NCBI GenBank assembly: GCA_903839085.1
Contig: CAIMBE010000070.1
Span: 1 to 60,661, forward strand
DNA length: 60,661 nt
Source: an uncultured beta proteobacterium
Lineage (GTDB): Bacteria; Pseudomonadota; Gammaproteobacteria; Burkholderiales; Burkholderiaceae_C
Reading direction: 5' to 3'
Part shown: positions 21,548 through 29,319 of the stretch, piece by piece
Position numbering within the stretch: position 1 is the first letter of the stretch
Layout: the number at the start of each line of letters is the position of its first letter
Notes under the pieces: generated by a model
The model's database searches: none
What the model was told of the DNA's origin: nothing
What the model saw: only the letters and a program-made list of their open reading frames with translations
Program-made: the position numbers and the translations under genes

Positions 21548-22554
21548 TGACCGGCTCCGGTGCTCTGGACATCGGTGAAGGCGCTGGCTGCTTCGGGCCA
21601 GGGGGCGGCATGCGCGATCTCCAGCGCCAGCGCGACTTCCTCTGTCGCTGCCTGCTCGATGGCGTCGAGTTGCCGCGGATTGGTGCCGGGCAGGCTCAGG
21701 TAGCGGGTGCGGGCGCGCGCAATCGGGTCGGTCCTCAGCGCCGCCTGCAACTCCTCTGCATTTCGGTAGGCGGCGAGGTCGACCGACACATGGCCCTTGA
21801 CGCGGTAAGTGATGGCATGCAGCAGGCGCGGACCGCCACCCGATCGAACTTCATGCACCAGCTTCCTAGCAGCCCTGTAGACCGCCAGCACATCGTTGCC
21901 ATCGACCTGCACGGCCTGGATATCGAGGCTCAGCGCGCGCGCCGACGCCCCGCCGCCGGCGGTCATCGGACCGCTCGCGGTGGTGGCACTCCAGCGGTTG
22001 TCTTCGCAGACGAAGAGCACCGGCAACTGATAGACCTGAGCCCAGTTGAGGGCCTCAAGAAAGGGACCGCGGTTGATCGCGCCGTCACCAAAAAAACAGG
22101 CGGTGATGTGCGCGCGCCGCTGCAGCTTTTGCGCATGCGCTGCGCCGACCGCAATCGGCAGCCCGGCTCCGACCACGCCGTTGGCGCCCAGCATGCCGAC
22201 CGAAAAATCGGCAATGTGCATGGAGCCGCCCTTGCCGCCATTGGTCCCCGCGGCCTTGCCGAACAACTCGTTTAGCATGCGCTGAAGGTCGGCGCCCTTG
22301 GCCAGCGTGTGGCCGTGGCCGCGATGGGTCGAGGTCAGGTAGTCCTGCGGCTGCAAGTGAGCGCAGACGCCGGCCGGGACCGCCTCCTGCCCGGTGGAAA
22401 GATGCAGCGGACCGCGCACCTTGGCGCTGCCATCGGCAGCCTTGCCGTAGGCGCTGACGCCACCCTGGCTCGCAGCCTCGGCCGCATTCTCGAAGGCGCG
22501 AATGCGAACCATCGTGCGGTACAGGCTCGCCAGGGTCTCGATGTCTTGCGTCAA
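21538..22554 (-). CDS. 2-oxoacid dehydrogenase E1 component, alpha subunit
   Basis: The thiamine-diphosphate-binding alpha subunit, about 338 residues. The ThDP fingerprint is clear: FGDGAINRGPFLEALNWA, then CEDNRWSATT. Upstream are the substrate-region HLSTGQEAVPAG and STHRGHGHTLAKG. I start at TTG 22554 because GGAG lies five bases before it and the protein then begins where relatives do. In-frame ATGs at 22590 and 22629 lack such a site and are alternatives. The strand-opposed DUF3108 gene starts at 22722, so a divergent promoter lies between. Confidence 0.85.
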   Translation of the reverse strand: MTQDIETLASLYRTMVRIRAFENAAEAASQGGVSAYGKAADGSAKVRGPLHLSTGQEAVPAGVCAHLQPQDYLTSTHRGHGHTLAKGADLQRMLNELFGKAAGTNGGKGGSMHIADFSVGMLGANGVVGAGLPIAVGAAHAQKLQRRAHITACFFGDGAINRGPFLEALNWAQVYQLPVLFVCEDNRWSATTASGPMTAGGGASARALSLDIQAVQVDGNDVLAVYRAARKLVHEVRSGGGPRLLHAITYRVKGHVSVDLAAYRNAEELQAALRTDPIARARTRYLSLPGTNPRQLDAIEQAATEEVALALEIAHAAPWPEAASAFTDVQSTGAGQWR

Positions 22555-22721
22555 ACCATCTCCAATGCCATTGATCCAAAGAGCACGCATTGTAGGAGAC
22601 GCCCCGCCATCGATGACCACCGGTTGCATAATGCGCGCGTGGTCAGAACACTGAAAATGCAGCAGCTCGACAAGGGTCGGGCGACCCGTTTGCGGGCTCG
22701 CTGTGCGGGGACTGCGGGCCG

Positions 22722-23792
22722 ATGAAGCGTGTTGAGCCGGTGCTGCCGTTCAGGGCGCTGACCACGCTGGCGCTGGTCGTGCTGCTTGGTCACCTGGCTC
22801 TTTTTCAGGCCGTTTCCTTGACCCTGAGCCCGCCCTTGAATCTGACGGGCCACGCTTTCAGCACGCGCTCGATCGAGTTGGGTCGTGACAGGGCCGCAAG
22901 CCCGCAAGCCGGGGGCGCTGCGAGGATACCGGCCCGCACGCGACGCAGACCGGCGCCGCCTGATGCGACGGGAGCAGAAGGTCCTTCGACCCGCATGGCT
23001 CAGATCGACGCCATCGAGCCACCGCCTGCACCGGGCACCCATGAGAAAAGGTCGGGAGATCCAGACGCTGTCGAAAAGCAGGAGCAACCGGCGGACTCGG
23101 CCGATGAATTGGCGCTGGCGCCGCGCCCGCTGCGCGAACAGATCGGTTCTGCCCGTCATTTCATCGTACCCGGCTCGGTGACCCTCAAATACCAGGTGGC
23201 ATCGAACAGGTTTCCCTTTGGCCTGAACGCTGAACTGGCTTGGCGGCAGGACGGTGCAAGTTACGACGCCCGATTGGTTTTTGGTGCCCTGGGCCTGAGC
23301 CGCGTTCAAACCAGCCGCGGACAGATCAGCGGGGAAGGGTTGGCACCCCTGCGTTTCTCGGACAAGTACCGCAGCGAGGTTGCCTCACACTTTGTACGTG
23401 ACAAGGGGAAAGTGACTTTCAGTGCCAATACCCCCGACGTCGCTCTGCTCGCCGGTGCGCAGGATCGACTGAGCATTGTGGTTCAACTCGCCGCCATGAT
23501 GGCGGGAGACACGGCCCGATTTCCGACCGCCACCACGATTGCGCTGCAGATTGTCGGCCCGCGCGATGCCGACATCTGGTTATTCACGGTGGAGGACGAG
23601 GAGGTGCTGGCGCTGCCCGGCGGCCAGCAATCGACACGCAAACTGGTGCGCAACCCACGGCAGGAATTTGATCAGAAGGTCGAATTGTGGCTGGCGCCGG
23701 AGCTGGGCTATCTGCCGGCCCGGATCAGGATCACCGAGGCCAATGGTGATTTTGTCGATCAAAAGTGGCTTGCCAGCGAACCTCCGACCTGA
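22722..23792 (+). CDS. DUF3108 domain protein
   Basis: A protein of 356 residues. An N-terminal membrane segment (about residues 10-35) is followed by a low-complexity Pro/Ala/Arg-rich stretch to about 130. The C-terminal two thirds match DUF3108, with VTLKYQVASNRFPF and the closing LWLAPELGYLPARIRITEANGDFVDQ. The family is envelope-located and of unknown role. It is divergent from the E1 operon. Confidence 0.75.
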   Translation: MKRVEPVLPFRALTTLALVVLLGHLALFQAVSLTLSPPLNLTGHAFSTRSIELGRDRAASPQAGGAARIPARTRRRPAPPDATGAEGPSTRMAQIDAIEPPPAPGTHEKRSGDPDAVEKQEQPADSADELALAPRPLREQIGSARHFIVPGSVTLKYQVASNRFPFGLNAELAWRQDGASYDARLVFGALGLSRVQTSRGQISGEGLAPLRFSDKYRSEVASHFVRDKGKVTFSANTPDVALLAGAQDRLSIVVQLAAMMAGDTARFPTATTIALQIVGPRDADIWLFTVEDEEVLALPGGQQSTRKLVRNPRQEFDQKVELWLAPELGYLPARIRITEANGDFVDQKWLASEPPT

Positions 23793-23881
23793 AGTGATGG
23801 CCTCGATCGCGCCACGCGGCTCTTGAAATCCTGGCTGATGCGGCCACCTGCAGTCCAAGCATGATTAAGGGATAATGCCGT

Positions 23882-24193
23882 ATGCACACGCTTTATGATT
23901 CTGACACCTACTCGGTAACGCATATGCTGGCCAACGCGGTGGCCGCGGATGCGCCGTGCGAGCTGGGTGGCGAACGCATCGAGCAGGTGCTGCTGGTGCC
24001 GACGCTGGCGCGCCACGGTTTCGAGATCATTGACAAGCGCGCCGGCAAAGAGGTCTACCTCGATGGCTCCTGGGCCGAGTTGTTTCAGCAGCATATTTCT
24101 GCCTGGCAAGAGAAGACGCCGACCCAGGAAGAGGTCGAGGACACGCTCGAGCAATACGCCGAACTGGCCCAGAATCCGGTGCTTGTGCACTGA
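23882..24193 (+). CDS. DUF3567 family protein
   Basis: A small acidic protein of 103 residues. I recognise it as the DUF3567 family, found mainly in Burkholderiales, from MHTLYDSDTYSVTHM at the start and the central GFEIIDKRAGKEVYLDG. The role is unknown. It lies between the DUF3108 and chaN-like genes and is probably in the same rightward group. Confidence 0.8.
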   Translation: MHTLYDSDTYSVTHMLANAVAADAPCELGGERIEQVLLVPTLARHGFEIIDKRAGKEVYLDGSWAELFQQHISAWQEKTPTQEEVEDTLEQYAELAQNPVLVH

Positions 24194-24226
24194 GCGCCAA
24201 CGCCTCGGCGGGCAGCAGGTTTTCCG

Positions 24227-25108
24227 ATGATGGCGCGTCGACTCTGGACGGTCGCCCTGGCGTTTGGCCTGACGGCTTGCGCCCTCGGTCCGCCAGCGCC
24301 GCGCTACTCCGATTCGAGCCGGGTTCAGCAACTTCACCAACTCCTGCCGGCTGATGCCATTGTGCTCGGTGAGCAGCACGATGCGCCCGATCATCAACGG
24401 GTTCATCGCATCGTGGTGGAGGCACTGGCTTCGCAGAAGGCCCTGGCAGCCCTGGCGCTGGAGATGGCCAGCCAGGGCCAGTCGACGACAGGTCTTCTGT
24501 CCGATGCAAGCGAAGAGGCGGTGCGCACGGCCCTGAAGTGGAACAACGATGGCTGGCCCTGGGCGGCCTACGGACCGGCCATCATGGCGGCGGTGAGGGC
24601 CGGGGTGCCCGTCATCGGTGCCAATCTACCGCGCACTGAGCTGCGCAGCGCCATGGGCGATGCCGCGCTTGATCTGTTGCTGCCGGGCCCGGCACTCCAG
24701 GTGCAGCAGCAAAATATTCGAACAGGCCACTGTGACATGTTGCCTGAAAACCAGGTTGCGCCGATGGCACGGATCCAGATTGCCCGCGATCGTGCCATGG
24801 CACAGACGGTGGCCCAGGCAGGCCAGCCCGGCAAGACCGTCGTCTTGCTGGCCGGTGCCGCGCACGCGGATCGCGGCCTGGGCGTGCCACTGCACATGGC
24901 GGCAACGTTGAAGCTCAAAGCGGTGCTGATGCAGGCTGATCCGTTCGGCGACGAGACCCACGGCGCTGCGAATTTCGATGCCATCTGGCCTGCCCAGGCG
25001 GCGCCACCGGTTGATTACTGTGCTAAATTTGCCGTCACCCGGGGTGCGGCAACAACAAATAGCACGACCCCGAAACAGCCTGGCGACGACCCGGCCAAGA
25101 CCCCATGA
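24227..25108 (+). CDS. ChaN-family haem-binding lipoprotein
   Basis: A lipoprotein of 293 residues: the signal peptide ends in a lipobox LTAC near residue 18. The ChaN (DUF399) core begins with AIVLGEQHDAPDHQ and contains GVPVIGANLPR and, near the C-terminus, LLAGAAHADRGLGVP. Campylobacter ChaN binds haem and is linked to iron uptake. The C-terminal 35 residues are a disordered Thr/Pro tail. purU starts within its stop codon (ATGA at 25105). Confidence 0.82.
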   Translation: MMARRLWTVALAFGLTACALGPPAPRYSDSSRVQQLHQLLPADAIVLGEQHDAPDHQRVHRIVVEALASQKALAALALEMASQGQSTTGLLSDASEEAVRTALKWNNDGWPWAAYGPAIMAAVRAGVPVIGANLPRTELRSAMGDAALDLLLPGPALQVQQQNIRTGHCDMLPENQVAPMARIQIARDRAMAQTVAQAGQPGKTVVLLAGAAHADRGLGVPLHMAATLKLKAVLMQADPFGDETHGAANFDAIWPAQAAPPVDYCAKFAVTRGAATTNSTTPKQPGDDPAKTP

Positions 25109-25953
25109 AGCCTGCTTATATTCTGACCCTGTCCTGTCCGGACCGCCTTGGCCTGGTCCACGCGGTATCGGGTTTTCTCGCCGAACGCGGTGGCAACATC
25201 GAGGAGGCGGCGCAGTACAACGACATGGACACCGGCCTCTTTTTCATGCGCGTTCAGTTTGCCTGCGCGCAACTGCCGCATGAGGAGCTCAAGACACAAC
25301 TCGCCACCTTTGCTATGCCCTACCAGATGCGCTGGCGTCTGCACGCGCGGGCCGAGCCGATGCGAACGGTCATCATGGTCAGCAAGGAGGGGCATTGCCT
25401 GAACGATCTGCTGTTTCGCTGGAAGAGCGGCTTGTTGCCTCTGGACATTCGCGCCATCATTTCCAACCATCGCGAGTTTTACCAGCTCGCTGCCAGCTAC
25501 AACGTGCCTTTTCATTACTTTGCGGTCAACGCCGCCAACAAGCCGCAGGTCGAAGCCAAACAGCATGACATCATTCAGAGCGAGGCGGCCGAGCTGGTCA
25601 TTCTGGCGCGCTACATGCAGGTCCTGAGCGACGACTTGTGCCGAAAGCTCTCAGGCTCTGCCATCAATATCCATCATTCGTTTCTGCCCAGCTTCAAAGG
25701 GGCCAAACCGTATTGCCAGGCGCATGACCGGGGCGTGAAGCTGATTGGTGCCACTGCCCACTACGTGACAGCCGAACTTGACGAGGGCCCGATCATCGAA
25801 CAGGACGTGGCGCGGGTGGATCACAGCAAGACGGTGGAAGACCTCACCACGCTGGGCCGCGACACCGAGAGCCAGGTGCTGGCCCGCGCCGTGAAATGGC
25901 ACAGCGAACATCGCGTGCTTCTCAACGGCCACAAAACGGTGATCTTCAAGTGA
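25105..25953 (+). CDS. purU: Formyltetrahydrofolate deformylase
   Basis: An enzyme of 282 residues releasing formate from 10-formyl-THF, balancing one-carbon units for purine and glycine synthesis. Residues 1-80 are an ACT domain (ILTLSCPDRLGLVHAVSGFL). The formyltransferase domain follows, with the active-site region INIHHSFLPSFKGAKPY (about residues 189-205) and a catalytic Asp in the downstream VTAELDEGPIIEQD. The 4-nt overlap with chaN suggests a shared transcript. It converges with the crotonase gene, overlapping it by 8 nt. Confidence 0.94.
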   Translation: MKPAYILTLSCPDRLGLVHAVSGFLAERGGNIEEAAQYNDMDTGLFFMRVQFACAQLPHEELKTQLATFAMPYQMRWRLHARAEPMRTVIMVSKEGHCLNDLLFRWKSGLLPLDIRAIISNHREFYQLAASYNVPFHYFAVNAANKPQVEAKQHDIIQSEAAELVILARYMQVLSDDLCRKLSGSAINIHHSFLPSFKGAKPYCQAHDRGVKLIGATAHYVTAELDEGPIIEQDVARVDHSKTVEDLTTLGRDTESQVLARAVKWHSEHRVLLNGHKTVIFK

Positions 25954-26731
25954 TCGCGGGTCGCTGCGTGTAGTTCGCGTGGCGTTTTTCGAGGAAGGCC
26001 CGCATGCCTTCCTGGGCATCGGCAGTCATGGCGGAAGAGGCCATCAATTCAATCACCAATTCGTAGGCCTGATCCTGCGGCAGACTGACCTGCTGGTAGA
26101 AACCCTGCTTTCCCATGGATTTGGACAGCGCGCTGCCGCGGCTGGCACGGGTGATCAGATCGAGCGTCGCGCTCTCAAGCTGGTCGGCTGGCACGCAGCG
26201 GTTGATGAGCCCCCATTCGGCGGCGGTCCTGGCATCGATCGCATCGCCCGTGAGCGCCATCTCCAGCGCCCGCTTGCGACCCACGTTGCGCGCAATCGCC
26301 ACCGCGGGTGTATGGCAGAACAAGCCACCCTTGCCGCCGGGTATGGCGAACGCGGCGCTATCGGCTGCAATCGCCAGATCGCAGGTCGCCACCAGCTGGC
26401 AGCCTGCCGCCGTGGCCAGCGCGTGCACCCGGGCAATCACCGGTTGGGGCATGGCCTGGATCGTGTCCATCATCTCGGTGCAGACGCGAAACAGCGCCAG
26501 CGCCTGCTCCAGGGTGGCGCCGGCCATGTCGGCAAAGTTGTGGCCGGCGCTGAAGACCGGTCCGTTGGCCGCCAGAATCACGCCCCGCGCCTCGCTCCTG
26601 GCCACGCCGCGCAAGGCCTGCGTCAATTCCAGCATGACGTCCATGGCCAGCGTATTGCGCTTTTCGGGGCGATTCAGGGTGATGGTGGCGATGGCGCCAT
26701 CGACCGACAGCAGCAGGTGTTGGTACTTCAT
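25946..26731 (-). CDS. Enoyl-CoA hydratase/isomerase family protein (ECHDC3-like)
   Basis: A crotonase-fold protein of 261 residues. The oxyanion-hole regions are present (GHNFADM and ATAAGCQLVATCDLA). At the two places where true hydratases carry catalytic Glu, this protein has Gln (in GCQLV) and Gly (in AIPGGKGGL). AAGCQLVATCDLAIA and GLFCHTPAVAIAR are closer to the ECHDC3 branch. It may be a hydrolase, an isomerase or a non-catalytic member. The ATG at 26731 starts the family-like sequence. A dispersed repeat lies just upstream. Confidence 0.85.
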   Translation of the reverse strand: MKYQHLLLSVDGAIATITLNRPEKRNTLAMDVMLELTQALRGVARSEARGVILAANGPVFSAGHNFADMAGATLEQALALFRVCTEMMDTIQAMPQPVIARVHALATAAGCQLVATCDLAIAADSAAFAIPGGKGGLFCHTPAVAIARNVGRKRALEMALTGDAIDARTAAEWGLINRCVPADQLESATLDLITRASRGSALSKSMGKQGFYQQVSLPQDQAYELVIELMASSAMTADAQEGMRAFLEKRHANYTQRPAIT

Positions 26732-26758
26732 GCTGGCATTTTGGCAGAACGGGAAGCT

Positions 26759-26800
26759 GTCATTGCGAAGGCCGAAGGCCTGTGGCAATCCATGCGTGGC
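26759..26800 (+). repeat. Dispersed intergenic repeat, copy 1
   Basis: The stretch beginning GTCATTGCGAAGGCCGAAGG and ending in GGCAATCCATGCGTGG closely matches 27828-27866 on the same strand, and more loosely 27719-27780 on the opposite strand. It lies between the crotonase gene and psd in non-coding DNA. Confidence 0.6.
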
Positions 26801-26834
26801 CTGCCGCGCCTCGATCGCAGTGACGACGGAGAGG

Positions 26835-27680
26835 CTAGAACCCGCTGGCCATCACCTCACCCATGCGGATCGCCCGCCCAGGCGCCCAGGCCGGGTTGAA
26901 GTGCAGCTTGCCTTTGGGAAACAGCAGTACCACGGTCGAGCCAAGCAGAAAGCGACCCATCTCCTGACCCTGTTCGAGCCGGATGTCCTGATCTTCGTAA
27001 TGCCACTCGCGCGGTTGTCTGGTGCGATGGGCGTTCACCACGCCATGCCAGACGGTCGCCATGCTGCCGACGATGGTTGCGCCAACCAGAACCAGTACGA
27101 AGGGCCCGCGACCGGACTCGAACAGACAGACCACGCGCTCGTTGCGCGCGAACAGGCCCGGCACGCCCCGGGCTGTGGTCGGGTTGACCGAAAACAGCTC
27201 GCCCGGCACATGAATCATGCGCTGCAAGCGTCCGCTGCAAGGCATGTGGATACGGTGGTAATCGCGCGGGCTCAGGTACAGGGTGGCAAAGTGGCCGCCG
27301 TCAAATCGGGTCGCCAGCGCTGCGTCACCGCCGACCAGCGCGGTGCTCGAATAGTGGTGTCCCTTGGCCTGGAAAATCTGATTTCCCTGGATGGCGCCAA
27401 ATTGGCTGATGGCGCCGTCGACCGGGCAAACCAGGTCGGCGCTGGACAGCGGTCGCGCACCCTCGGCCAGGGCGCGGGTAAAGAAATCATTGAAGGTCGG
27501 GTAACTGGCGATGTCAGGGTTGGCAGCCTCGTCCATGTTGACGCCGTAGCGCTGCACAAACCACTTGACCAATTGCGTTGTCAAGCGCCCGCCGCGCGCC
27601 CCGGCAATCCGTCCGGCCAGAACTGTCAACGACTGCTTTGGCAGCAGGTATTGCGGCAGCACGGCAAGACGGTCTGACAT
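26835..27680 (-). CDS. psd: Phosphatidylserine decarboxylase proenzyme
   Basis: A membrane-associated enzyme of 281 residues making phosphatidylethanolamine. The self-cleavage motif LGST near residue 244 (RFLLGSTVV) yields the pyruvoyl group. Upstream are PVDGAISQFG (about residues 86-95) and the catalytic-region SPRDYHRIHMP (about residues 136-146). Length and order are as in bacterial Psd. It lies between two copies of a dispersed repeat. Confidence 0.94.
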   Translation of the reverse strand: MSDRLAVLPQYLLPKQSLTVLAGRIAGARGGRLTTQLVKWFVQRYGVNMDEAANPDIASYPTFNDFFTRALAEGARPLSSADLVCPVDGAISQFGAIQGNQIFQAKGHHYSSTALVGGDAALATRFDGGHFATLYLSPRDYHRIHMPCSGRLQRMIHVPGELFSVNPTTARGVPGLFARNERVVCLFESGRGPFVLVLVGATIVGSMATVWHGVVNAHRTRQPREWHYEDQDIRLEQGQEMGRFLLGSTVVLLFPKGKLHFNPAWAPGRAIRMGEVMASGF

Positions 27681-27718
27681 TGGTGGCTACCAGAGTGGAG
27701 AATGGCCGGGATTGTATC

Positions 27719-27866
27719 GGGGCGAAGCGTGGCAAGCCATGACTTCATGGATTGCCACGTCGCTCTGCTCCTCGCAATGACGAGGTGACGCTGCAACGGC
27801 GAGGTGACGCTGCAATGACGGTCAATTGTCATCGCGAGGCCGAAGGCCGTGGCGATCCATGCATCT
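27719..27866. repeat. Dispersed repeat cluster, copies 2 and 3 with a tandem duplication
   Basis: This gap between psd and the MFS gene holds no gene. Copy 2 (27719-27780, minus orientation) contains an imperfect inverted repeat, TGGCAAgCCATGA with its partner TCATGGaTTGCCA (27730-27757). A 19-nt unit starting GAGGTGACGCTGCAA is repeated directly at 27782-27800 and 27801-27819. Copy 3 (27828-27866) matches the element at 26759-26800. The type resembles small non-autonomous intergenic repeats. Confidence 0.6.
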
Positions 27867-27873
27867 GGACATC

Positions 27874-29181
27874 CTACCTTGCGGCCGGCACGGGCAGCGT
27901 GCGCACCTGGCGCAGTACCGGGTGGCGCCAAGCCCACAGCGCGAGCGCAAGTGAGCCTGCGCCACCCAGCGCCAGTGCGGCGCGCAAGCCAAGGTGCTCG
28001 CCCAGGTAGCCGCCCAGCAGGGCGCCCGGACCGGCGGGTATCAGGATCAGCCAGCGCATGGTGCTGGTCATGCGCCCCAGCAGCGGCTCAGGCGTGACCG
28101 CCTGGCGCAAGGCCAGAAAATTGATGAAGATGAGCACAGCGCCGGCGCTGAAACACAGCAGCATGAAGACAAATGACACCACACCCCAGACTCCCGCCGG
28201 CACCAGCGCCAGTTGCAGCCAGCCCAGACCGCAGACGGCGAAACCCAGGATCAGACACGGCCCGGGACCAAGATGGCGCGAGATCCGATTGCCCAGGGTG
28301 CTGGCCACGATGGTGCCCAATCCCAGACCCATGTAGCACAGTCCGACCTGATGCTCATTGAGACCCAGGGTGCGGGTGGCGAACAGGATCTGCACCACCA
28401 TGGCGCATTGGTGGCACATTTGCCAAATGCCGACGACAGTGGCGAGCGACAGAAGCAGGCGGTGGCGGGTGACAAAGCGCAAGCCCTCTTTCAGGTCGCG
28501 CCAGAAATGTGTCTTGCCGGTCGAAGCCCGGTTTTCGCGCACCTGCAGGCCGCGCAGAATCAAGACGCTGCCAAGCAGCAGAACGGCATCGGCGAGCAGG
28601 GCCAGCGGGGCGCCAACCAGTTTGATCAGGGCACCGGCGACGCCGGGGCCGGCCACCTCGGCGCCTGAAGAAGCCAGCGCATTCTTGGCATGTGCCTCCA
28701 CCAGCCGTTCGCGCGGAACCACCTGCGTCAACACGATCTGGGCGGCGGTTCCCGCGGTCACGAAGACGCAGCCGATGGCGAATGCCACGCCGTACATGAA
28801 GGGCATGCTGAGCCAATCGAGGTACCAGACCAGTGGCACGCTGGCCAGTATCAGGGCGACCAGGCCCTCTCCAACGACATAGACCGGCAGCTTGCGCACG
28901 CGGTCCAGCCAGACGCCTGCGGGCAGCGACAGCAACACAAAGGGCGCCAGTTCCATGGCCGTCAGAATGCCCATTTGGGACGGCGTCGCGTGCAGCAGCA
29001 CGGCGGCGGTCAACGGCAGCGCCAGCATGGTGATCTGGCCGCCAAATGAGCTGATCAGGATCGATGTCCAGAGCCGCCGGTAGGTGGCATCTCGCAGCAG
29101 ATCATCGATTGCAAGCGCAGGCCAGACCGGCCGCCATCTCAGCCAGAGTCGGCGCCCTGCGCGGGTGGATTCGGTCGACAT
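27874..29181 (-). CDS. MFS transporter (MFS_3/EntS-like exporter)
   Basis: A protein of 435 residues with about twelve hydrophobic helices. The N-terminal domain contains ILISSFGGQITMLALPL and, between helices 2 and 3, PAGVWLDRVRK (about residues 90-100), the usual MFS loop. The gene resembles the MFS_3 group, which includes enterobactin exporter EntS and macrolide efflux proteins. The substrate is unknown. I start at ATG 29181; a longer frame to 29247 adds no family-like sequence. Confidence 0.8.
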   Translation of the reverse strand: MSTESTRAGRRLWLRWRPVWPALAIDDLLRDATYRRLWTSILISSFGGQITMLALPLTAAVLLHATPSQMGILTAMELAPFVLLSLPAGVWLDRVRKLPVYVVGEGLVALILASVPLVWYLDWLSMPFMYGVAFAIGCVFVTAGTAAQIVLTQVVPRERLVEAHAKNALASSGAEVAGPGVAGALIKLVGAPLALLADAVLLLGSVLILRGLQVRENRASTGKTHFWRDLKEGLRFVTRHRLLLSLATVVGIWQMCHQCAMVVQILFATRTLGLNEHQVGLCYMGLGLGTIVASTLGNRISRHLGPGPCLILGFAVCGLGWLQLALVPAGVWGVVSFVFMLLCFSAGAVLIFINFLALRQAVTPEPLLGRMTSTMRWLILIPAGPGALLGGYLGEHLGLRAALALGGAGSLALALWAWRHPVLRQVRTLPVPAAR

Positions 29182-29319
29182 GGGGATCTCGGTGTGGATC
29201 TTCTCCCTGGATGGGAGGCTTGATGCAGAGATTCTAGCCAGCACCACCCGTCTGTGCGCAGTGGCGACGGTTTGCCCCTATATTCTGGGCTGTTGCTGAA
29301 TCGATACCGGGAACCCATC

